Origin: Actinomycetes bacterium
GTDB taxonomy: Bacteria > Actinomycetota > Aquicultoria > CAJVYJ01
NCBI GenBank assembly: GCA_030597945.1
Contig: JAUVQW010000027.1
Span: forward strand, 1-11,287
DNA length: 11,287 nucleotides
Reading direction: 5' to 3'
Part shown: piece by piece, positions 1 through 5,438 of the stretch
Layout of the letters: every line of letters begins with the position of its first letter
How positions within the stretch are numbered: position 1 is the stretch's first letter
The notes under the pieces: model-generated
What the model was told of the DNA's origin: nothing
What the model saw: only the letters and a program-made list of their open reading frames with translations
Database searches by the model: none
Position numbers and translations under genes: made by a program

Positions 1-264
1 GCCTCCGCCTTGGACCTTGATTTTGAGTCCGCAAGACTCTGGATTGTTCTTGCTCTCGTCGATGATGGTTTCTTTTTCATTTTCATCAAGATCTGAGCGA
101 TCGACATCGGTCGCTGCATCGACAATGTCTTCAGCGGTCAACTCATTACCGCAACAGTCTATCTTTGAAAAACCGGCTCCGCCTTCCACTACCTCGACGA
201 CCAATCGACAGGATTCATCGAATCTCTTGGCCTCATCGAGAACGTCTCCTTTTTCTACTCCCAT
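1..264 (-). CDS. Desulforedoxin-like small protein, two Cys/Gly repeats (3' end outside window)
   Basis: This is the first 88 residues of a leftward gene that runs off the window edge. The ATG at 264 has a strong SD, AAGGAGG, 4 nt upstream. Residues 16-41 (DESC19, LVVEVVEGGAG, then C37-C38-G) resemble the desulforedoxin / desulfoferrodoxin N-terminal domain, whose usual pattern is CxxC, then a VEVVEGG-like stretch, then CCG. The first Cys of the usual CxxC is absent here. A second copy starts at residues 76-78 (ESC78-GL, KIKVQGGG) and is cut by the window edge. An acidic linker separates the copies. In this family four Cys bind one non-haem iron and act in superoxide or electron chemistry. 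With a Cys missing, iron binding is uncertain. The gene is divergent from an HxlR regulator, which probably controls it. The repeat reading rests on visual similarity only, and the family call is moderate. Confidence 0.55.
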   Translation of the reverse strand, partial: MGVEKGDVLDEAKRFDESCRLVVEVVEGGAGFSKIDCCGNELTAEDIVDAATDVDRSDLDENEKETIIDESKNNPESCGLKIKVQGGG

Positions 265-292
265 GGTTCCTCCTTATAGGATTGACAATTGA

Positions 293-338
293 TACTAACA
301 AAAAGAAAGCTTAGTACCGAAAGTTAGCACCTAACTTT
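293..338. promoter_or_regulatory. Inverted repeats, probable HxlR operator region
   Basis: Two dyads are visible. The first is TACTAA (293-298), 12 bp, TTAGTA (311-316). The second is AAAGTTAG (320-327), 3 bp, CTAACTTT (331-338), a perfect 8-bp inverted repeat. The half-sites share a CTAA/TTAG core. The second dyad covers the -10 of the leftward promoter and the first lies in its early transcribed region, so a protein bound here should repress the leftward gene. HxlR proteins such as YodB bind related TACT/AGTA dyads. That this HxlR binds here is inferred from position. Confidence 0.5.
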
Positions 339-349
339 TTAGTTGTCAA
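321..349 (-). promoter_or_regulatory. Predicted sigma70-type promoter of the desulforedoxin-like gene
   Basis: On the minus strand there is a perfect -35 TTGACA (349-344), a 17-bp spacer, and a weak -10 TAACTT (326-321). Transcription would begin near 314 and leave a leader of about 50 nt before the ATG at 264. The weak -10 lies inside an inverted repeat, which fits regulated expression. Confidence 0.5.
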
Positions 350-371
350 GAACTTTTTTATCACTTATGAT
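343..371 (+). promoter_or_regulatory. Predicted promoter of the hxlR gene
   Basis: The plus strand has TTGTCA (343-348), a 17-bp spacer and TATGAT (366-371), each five of six matches to consensus. Initiation would fall near 378, about 23 nt before the ATG at 401. The -35 occupies the same bases as the -35 of the leftward promoter, so polymerase cannot occupy both at once. Confidence 0.6.
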
Positions 372-400
372 GGATATATACCCAAAGGATTTATGTATAC

Positions 401-742
401 ATGAAAGAGAAAACAGTTGCCATAAAAAAAGAGGAACATTGCAGTTGTCCGGTCGAGATAACCATGAATATTATCGGCAAGCGATGGACTGCGATCATCA
501 TAAGAGATCTGGTTTCGGGGAAGAAACGGTTTTGTGAACTCGAACAGTCACTGGACGGGATAAGCGCAAAGGTGTTATCCCAGCGTTTAAATGAGCTAGA
601 GCAGCATGGAATAGTCCAAAGGGCTGTCTATGCCGAGGGTCCCGTCCGGGTCGAATATAGTCTTACTGATAAAGGCCAAGACCTTGATAAGATAATTGAC
701 AGTATGGCGGATTGGGGAGCCCGTTGGGGAAAAAGCATCTGA
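401..742 (+). CDS. HxlR-family winged-helix transcriptional regulator
   Basis: The 113-residue protein is the usual size for this DNA-binding family, which works as dimers. Family landmarks appear in order: CPVE (16-19), IIGKRW (24-29), KRFCEL (42-47), ISAKVLSQRLNELE (54-67, the recognition-helix region), then the wing GPVRVEYSLTDKG (80-92), and a C-terminal DWG (104-106). AAAGGA at 384-389 serves as SD, 11 nt before the ATG. The nearby ATG at 393 is out of frame. Cys14, Cys16 and Cys45 are present, and Cys16 is at the conserved family position. In YodB and HypR, N-terminal Cys residues sense quinones, diamide or hypochlorite, so a redox role is plausible but inferred. The divergent desulforedoxin-like gene is the likely target. 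The gene is monocistronic, with a terminator about 50 bp downstream. Confidence 0.9.
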   Translation: MKEKTVAIKKEEHCSCPVEITMNIIGKRWTAIIIRDLVSGKKRFCELEQSLDGISAKVLSQRLNELEQHGIVQRAVYAEGPVRVEYSLTDKGQDLDKIIDSMADWGARWGKSI

Positions 743-769
743 CTCGGCACTGTCCCGAAATGAAGAATG

Positions 770-991
770 AAATTGAAGATTAAAGAGAGAGAAGGCCAAA
801 GGGCCTTTTTTAATGGAAAAAAATTATTTGAAAGAATATTTTGTTCGCGAAACAGACATACACGAGGTTAGGCTTGACATACTTGAATAAATTATCAAAT
901 TTCCAATTAATCGTAAATTCATCCACAGACCTTTTATGAATCATGTATTCTAGGCAATTTTCACAACCGACCAAGATTCAATCTTCAATTT
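770..991. repeat. 12-bp inverted repeat bracketing an AT-rich gene-free stretch
   Basis: AAATTGAAGATT (770-781) recurs as its reverse complement AATCTTCAATTT (980-991). A separate 13-bp palindrome, AAGATT-C-AATCTT, lies at 973-985. Between the arms are the hxlR terminator and AT-rich sequence with no convincing gene. A TTGACA at 874-879 has no -10 at a suitable distance. The arms may be chance AT-rich similarity or the ends of a decayed small element. No target-site duplication is evident. Confidence 0.3.
791..811 (+). terminator. Rho-independent terminator after hxlR
   Basis: The stem is AAGGCC (792-797), loop AAAG, GGCCTT (802-807), and the T-run continues to 811. It lies about 50 bp past the hxlR stop. 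An A-rich flank on the left is too weak to say whether it also acts on leftward transcripts. Confidence 0.75.
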
Positions 992-1003
992 TAAATTTTC
1001 AAT

Positions 1004-1021
1004 GTATGGCGCAAGCCATGT
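1004..1021. terminator. Short hairpin between convergent transcripts (weak terminator candidate)
   Basis: ATGGC (1006-1010), loop GCAA, GCCAT (1015-1019) lies directly beyond the stop codon of the leftward cytochrome. The loop is of GNRA type on the plus strand. Neither side has a real T-tract: TTTAT follows on the plus strand and none follows on the minus strand. It may end or stabilise transcripts, but it is not a standard terminator. Confidence 0.25.
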
Positions 1022-2131
1022 TTATCTCGGCCCAACAAATGTAGTATGAGGTGGTGGCTTCTTGTCGGTAGTATGGCAAGTCACGCAAAAGTCGGGCATG
1101 TGGCACTGCCAGCATCTATAGGATCCGTTGTTTCTTACGAATTTCATCGCATATGGTTTCCAAGGTGTTCCCAGTTGATCCGGGAACTCTTGATAGAATT
1201 GTTCGTGGTGGCATTCCATACAGAAATCGGGATGCTCGCCAAGTGATCTCGGTGAATCATGGCAGCGTCGGCATACGCTGTCCCCTTTCTCGGCTGCTAC
1301 TTGAAAGTGGATCGCTCTCCACCAAGGAGCACCGGGATCGTCCTTCCAGAACTGGGTCCACTTCGGTATATTATGAGGCAGTGTTACGCCTTCATGGCAC
1401 TCCCAAGTACACCAAGTCTTTTTATCGTGGCAGCGTTTTACACATTCGAAATCTGTCTTCAGTAGCGCAGTCCGACCGTGCTTACCATTTATCCACTCGT
1501 CGTTGTGGTCGTGAAACTCGTGACAATCTTTACAGAAGTTCAGTTCTTTGTTTTTCTCCTCGTGACAGATAAAGCATTGAGGATAATCGGCCTCAAGTTC
1601 GACCATCGTCGGTATACCCTCGCCTCTCTTTTTCTCGGTACCTCTAAAATTCTTATGTTCCTTGACCCAAGTCACTTTCTGGTGTTCCGCCGAGAAAGCG
1701 GGAAACTTGTCGCGGTGGCACTTTAAACATACGGTCCTGTCGACATAGACGGTACCGTCCATAGTCCGTTTGTTGACAAAGACGGTCCCATCAGAAGTCG
1801 TTGTTTCCGTTTGGATCTTTTTATGGCAGGTCGAACATTTAAAGTCGGTAAGCGAGATCGTAAGATGCATCTTGTGCCAAGGGAATTTAGCGGTCGTCAT
1901 ATCATGGCAAGCGGTACATGTTGAGTCACTTTGGTCTTTTGCGTTTAGGTGAGCGGTTTTTTTATCGGTAGTCGAAGAAACGTCGCTGATCGATGCTTTT
2001 ACCGAATTTCCAGTGTTTTTACCAATTATTTTTATCTGGTCCCTAAACGAGGTTGCGGCGAAAGATGACGCTCCTACGAGGGCTAAAACGGCGACAACAC
2101 TAATTATTATATAAATGGTTTTACGACTCAA
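1022..2131 (-). CDS. Large multihaem cytochrome c, 11 predicted haems, two with CX3CH motifs
   Basis: The protein has 369 residues with an N-terminal hydrophobic signal or anchor (about 5-25), so it should act outside the cytoplasmic membrane. Nine CXXCH motifs begin at 72, 99, 135, 186, 200, 287, 304, 340 and 349. Two CX3CH motifs begin at 230 (CVKRCH) and 241 (CTWECH). It aligns by eye with the 9-haem protein at 9665: haems 1-5 match, the two CX3CH sites fall on haems 6-7 of that protein, haems 8-9 are extra, and 10-11 match its last two. An 11-residue tandem repeat (DGTVFV..., DGTVYV...) sits between haems 2 and 3. The start is TTG: an in-frame TAG lies 12 nt upstream and SD AGAGGT sits 5 nt before it. 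The gene is divergent from actB, so it is probably an electron partner of the complex, carrying electrons to or from it. The terminal acceptor is unknown. Confidence 0.88.
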   Translation of the reverse strand: MSRKTIYIIISVVAVLALVGASSFAATSFRDQIKIIGKNTGNSVKASISDVSSTTDKKTAHLNAKDQSDSTCTACHDMTTAKFPWHKMHLTISLTDFKCSTCHKKIQTETTTSDGTVFVNKRTMDGTVYVDRTVCLKCHRDKFPAFSAEHQKVTWVKEHKNFRGTEKKRGEGIPTMVELEADYPQCFICHEEKNKELNFCKDCHEFHDHNDEWINGKHGRTALLKTDFECVKRCHDKKTWCTWECHEGVTLPHNIPKWTQFWKDDPGAPWWRAIHFQVAAEKGDSVCRRCHDSPRSLGEHPDFCMECHHEQFYQEFPDQLGTPWKPYAMKFVRNNGSYRCWQCHMPDFCVTCHTTDKKPPPHTTFVGPR

Positions 2132-2136
2132 CCCGG

Positions 2137-2142
2137 ACCTCT
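2137..2142 (-). promoter_or_regulatory. Ribosome-binding site that fixes a TTG start
   Basis: On the minus strand AGAGGT lies 5 nt before TTG (2131-2129). The in-frame TAG at 2143-2141 overlaps the SD and rules out any upstream start. No ATG occurs before the end of the signal sequence, so TTG is the only reasonable start. Confidence 0.7.
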
Positions 2143-2172
2143 AACCGAACAGAAAAAAAACCCCATAAACTG

Positions 2173-2201
2173 TTGTTAAACGATTTAAAGGATAGTATAA
2201 T
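2173..2201 (+). promoter_or_regulatory. Predicted promoter of the actBCDFE operon
   Basis: TTGTTA (2173-2178), a 17-bp spacer and a perfect -10 TATAAT (2196-2201). Transcription would begin near 2208, giving a leader of about 70 nt before the actB ATG. Its -10 overlaps the -10 of the opposite promoter. Confidence 0.65.
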
Positions 2202-2222
2202 CTAACACCGTAGGTTTATCAA
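2194..2222 (-). promoter_or_regulatory. Predicted promoter of the 11-haem cytochrome gene
   Basis: On the minus strand TTGATA (2222-2217), a 17-bp spacer and TATACT (2199-2194), each five of six to consensus. Initiation near 2187 leaves a leader of about 56 nt that contains GGGG followed by eight T (2164-2153). It is the exact mirror of the actB promoter about position 2197.5. Confidence 0.6.
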
Positions 2223-2276
2223 GAAGCGCCATTAGTGGTTACTTATTGACCGCAAAGACAGGATATCAAGCCGTCT

Positions 2277-5200
2277 ATGAAACGTAGAGATTTTGTAAAA
2301 TACTTTGGGCTAGGTACTGCCGGGCCTTGGTTTACTAACATCTTCAATTATAAGAAAAAGACGGTCGAATATCTGATGCCGTATGTCGTTCCCCCTGACG
2401 GAGTATTGCCGGGAACACCGAATTGGTATGCGAGCACTTGCCGTCAGTGTGATGCCGGCTGCGGGATCGAGGTAAAGGTCCGGGAAGGTCGGGCAAAAAA
2501 GATAGAGGGTAATGCCGCTTTCCCAGTAAATAGCGGAAAGATCTGCGCTAGGGGCCAAGCCGGGCTTCAGTTTTTATATAACCCCGATCGGATAGCAAAA
2601 CCGCTCCTAAAAGAGAATAACAAGTTTAAGAAGATATCTTGGACGAAGGCGGAGGCGATACTTGCTGAGAACTTGAGAAATCAACTCAATTCAAGCAAAG
2701 GCGATAGAGCGTTATTTCTTTCCCAGCCGCTAAGGGGCAGCGTCTCAAAGCTGGCGAGGACTTTTATGGAGGCTCTTGGCTCAAAGGAGCTCTATTCTTA
2801 CGAATTTCTCGATTACGATCCATTAAAAAAAGCTAACGAGCTCGCGTTTGGCGAGAGTGGCCATGCGGATTACGATATAAACAACGCAGAATACATCCTT
2901 TCATTTGGTGCCGGTTTTTTAGATAACTGGCTCTCACCGGTCAAGCAATCCGTAGGTTACGGGGAGATGAGAGATGTAGATCTCGGTTCAGCCGGCCACA
3001 GAGGCCATCTGACTCATTTTGAGCCTCGCATGTCGCTCACGGCGGCAAATGCAGACGACTGGTTTCCTAACAAGCCGGGAACGGAAGGGCTTCTGGCATT
3101 GGCTATCGCCCATGAGATAGTAGCCAAAGGTCTTAATGATTCGTCGATCGACAAAGAGATGGGGGCCTGGGAGGAAGCGCTGGAACACTACAAGCCAAAA
3201 GATATAGCTCATGAGGCCGGTGTCTCTGAACATGACATAGAAGTGATCGCCAAGGAATTTGCCAAGTCTAAAGGTCTGGCGTTATGCGGTCATTCGGCAA
3301 CCGCTCAGGAACATGGAACGTCAAATGCGGTCGCCGTAAATATCTTAAATTACCTTGTCGGCAATGTCGGCAGTGATCAAGGAGTCAGGTTTGCCGGATC
3401 ATCTCATAGTGAGTTGATCGAGCCGAGCCTATCTTATGAGGGCATGAGAGAAGTAGCTGCTAAGATGCGTGCCCGTGAAGTAGATGTACTGTTTATCTAT
3501 AATGTCAATCCGATTTTCAACCTTCCAAAAGAGGCTGGCTTTGAGGATGCGATGAAGTCAGTGCCGTTTAAGGTCAGTTTCTCATCGATGATGGATGAGA
3601 CCACCAAACTTGCCGATCTTGTATTGCCGGACTCGACCTATCTTGAGAGCTGGGGAGATTATGTGCCAGTAGTCGATCACGGTAAGGACTCTATAGGGCT
3701 TACGCAGCCGGTCGTGGCCGATGTCTACAAGACTCGCCAGATCGGAGATACTCTGCTTGCGGTCGCTAAGGAATTGGGCGGGAGTATGGCGGCAGCGCTA
3801 CCGTCGGCGAATTTTTATGAATACTTAAGGTCCAACTGGTCCAATATATATACTGCAGCGAAGACCAAAGGCAGTACGGACGCCCCCGATTTTGAGACTT
3901 TCTGGAACCAGAGCTTAAAAGATGGCGGTATCTGGAGTGAAGAACCGAATTTTAACAAGCCGGCGAAGATGACAGCCGCGGTACTTACCGATCTAGAATT
4001 TTCCGAGATATCTGAGGGTGGATCAGAAGATCACAGTGAGGAAGAAGAAAGCGGCGAGCATGGAGCCGAAGGGGGCAAGGAATTCAAATTGCTTACCTAT
4101 CCCGCACACGGATTATTCGACGGAAGAGGAGCTAACCTTCCTTGGTTGCAAGAGATGCCGGAGCCATTAATAACCGGTAACTGGGGAACTTGGGTGGAGG
4201 TAAATCCCGAGATCGCAAAAGAGCTCGATCTCATGGAAGGCGACATCGTCGAAGTCGAGTCGGAACAAGGAAGCATCAAAGCTCCGGCCTATATAAGTCA
4301 AGCGATCAGCCCAGATATTATCGCCATACCTTTGGGGCAGGGGCATAAATCTTATGGCAGGTATGCGTCCGGGGTAGGCGTTAACGCGGCAGACGTGATG
4401 TTGGCTTCAAAGGATAAAGAGACAGGAAGTCTTGCCTGGGCATATACGCCCGTAACGCTTACTAAAACCGGCCAATATGAGCGAGTTGTAAAGACCGAGC
4501 CGCTGCTTAGAGGGCCAGGGCTTGAAAATGGAGTCAGGGAGCTTGATCGTCATCTGATACTTACAAATACAAAAGAAGAACATGAAGAGCTATTAAAAAC
4601 TGGTAAAGAGCATGATGCTATAACAGCTATACCCACTCGTGATCTCGGCGAGGGCTCGCCCCGCGTCTCATGGTTTGGCGGCAAGAGATTTCGTAAGTCA
4701 ACATATCATGAATATGAATACCGGTGGGGTATGGCAATAGATCTCGACAAATGTACGGGTTGTGAAGCTTGCGTGATAGCCTGTAATGCAGAAAATAATA
4801 TTGCTACAGCTGGACGTAGCGAGGTATTAAGGCAGAGACCCAATTTCTGGTTAAGAATCGACCGTTATTGGGAGGGCGAATATCCGAATATTATCGCCAA
4901 AAACATCCCTGTACTTTGCCATCAATGCGGTAACGCCCCTTGCGAGCCGGTCTGTCCGGTAACAGCTCCTTACCACACAAACAACGGCCTGAACGGTCAA
5001 GTATATAATCGCTGCATTGGAACGAGGTTATGCGCAGTTAACTGTCCCTACAAAGCAAGAGTTTTTAATTGGTGGAACCATGAGTGGGACGCGCCACTGG
5101 AGAAACAGTTGAACACTGAGGTTTCGGTGAGATGGGCTGGTGTTATGGAGAAGTGCTCTTTTTGTGTCCAGCGCCTGCGAGCGGCAAAAGATAGGGCAAA

Positions 5201-5438
5201 AGACGATAGTCGCCAAGTAGGCGACGGTGAAGTCCAGACCGCTTGTATGCAGACTTGTCCATCGGGAGCGATAACATTTGGAAATCTGATGGATAAGAAC
5301 AGCAAGGTCTCAAAGCTTACCAAGAGCCCTAGACGATTTCGTCAGTTGGAGCACTGGGGCCAAGAGCCGGCGATCGTATTTTTAAAGGCAGTTAAGAAGG
5401 GTGTAGTAGAGGGAGAAGATGGCGAAACACACGGCTAA
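2277..5438 (+). CDS. actB: ActB, Fe-S and molybdopterin-fold subunit of alternative complex III
   Basis: The 1053-residue protein fuses a molybdopterin-oxidoreductase-like half to a four-cluster ferredoxin half. It passes electrons from quinol to the cytochromes on the outer face of the membrane. Residues 3-8 (RRDFVK) look like a Tat signal. Cys55, 58, 62 and 90 form a [4Fe-4S] motif in the N-terminal half. The stretch where catalytic homologues carry the Mo ligand (about 174-192, FLDYDPLKKA) has no Cys, so a Mo site is unlikely. A pterin-dinucleotide-type beta domain spans about 602-735, after an acidic, His-containing linker (577-600). C-terminal Cys groups: 826/829/832/836, 881/884/889/893, 913/919/923 and 960/963/990/994. 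Thr916 replaces Cys in the third group (CIGTRLC), the ActB signature of a [3Fe-4S] cluster. An in-frame TGA at 2247 and the Tat motif support this ATG, though its SD is weak. The end overlaps actC by 20 bp. Confidence 0.92.
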   Translation: MKRRDFVKYFGLGTAGPWFTNIFNYKKKTVEYLMPYVVPPDGVLPGTPNWYASTCRQCDAGCGIEVKVREGRAKKIEGNAAFPVNSGKICARGQAGLQFLYNPDRIAKPLLKENNKFKKISWTKAEAILAENLRNQLNSSKGDRALFLSQPLRGSVSKLARTFMEALGSKELYSYEFLDYDPLKKANELAFGESGHADYDINNAEYILSFGAGFLDNWLSPVKQSVGYGEMRDVDLGSAGHRGHLTHFEPRMSLTAANADDWFPNKPGTEGLLALAIAHEIVAKGLNDSSIDKEMGAWEEALEHYKPKDIAHEAGVSEHDIEVIAKEFAKSKGLALCGHSATAQEHGTSNAVAVNILNYLVGNVGSDQGVRFAGSSHSELIEPSLSYEGMREVAAKMRAREVDVLFIYNVNPIFNLPKEAGFEDAMKSVPFKVSFSSMMDETTKLADLVLPDSTYLESWGDYVPVVDHGKDSIGLTQPVVADVYKTRQIGDTLLAVAKELGGSMAAALPSANFYEYLRSNWSNIYTAAKTKGSTDAPDFETFWNQSLKDGGIWSEEPNFNKPAKMTAAVLTDLEFSEISEGGSEDHSEEEESGEHGAEGGKEFKLLTYPAHGLFDGRGANLPWLQEMPEPLITGNWGTWVEVNPEIAKELDLMEGDIVEVESEQGSIKAPAYISQAISPDIIAIPLGQGHKSYGRYASGVGVNAADVMLASKDKETGSLAWAYTPVTLTKTGQYERVVKTEPLLRGPGLENGVRELDRHLILTNTKEEHEELLKTGKEHDAITAIPTRDLGEGSPRVSWFGGKRFRKSTYHEYEYRWGMAIDLDKCTGCEACVIACNAENNIATAGRSEVLRQRPNFWLRIDRYWEGEYPNIIAKNIPVLCHQCGNAPCEPVCPVTAPYHTNNGLNGQVYNRCIGTRLCAVNCPYKARVFNWWNHEWDAPLEKQLNTEVSVRWAGVMEKCSFCVQRLRAAKDRAKDDSRQVGDGEVQTACMQTCPSGAITFGNLMDKNSKVSKLTKSPRRFRQLEHWGQEPAIVFLKAVKKGVVEGEDGETHG

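Noticed and set aside
17..292. Plus-strand 91-codon frame at the left edge, Ser-rich
   Set aside because: It is antisense to the desulforedoxin-like gene, which has a perfect SD and a recognisable Cys/Gly pattern. The Ser-rich content reflects reverse-strand codons.
874..879. TTGACA as the -35 of a promoter in the gap after hxlR
   Set aside because: No -10-like hexamer lies 16-18 bp downstream, and no rightward gene follows.
1748..1759. Perfect 12-bp palindrome GACGGTACCGTC
   Set aside because: It lies inside a coding sequence and arises from the tandem Asp-Gly-Thr-Val codons, with no promoter nearby.
1046..1952. Several plus-strand open frames of 60-139 codons opposite the 11-haem cytochrome
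   Set aside because: They are antisense shadows of a gene with 11 haem motifs, lack SD sites and show no family features.
2277..5438. Catalytic Mo enzyme such as polysulfide, thiosulfate or tetrathionate reductase
   Set aside because: CIGT in place of CIGC, fusion of both halves, no Cys at the expected Mo ligand and the presence of actC, D, E, F and A fit ACIII better. The N-terminal Cys motif keeps a small doubt.
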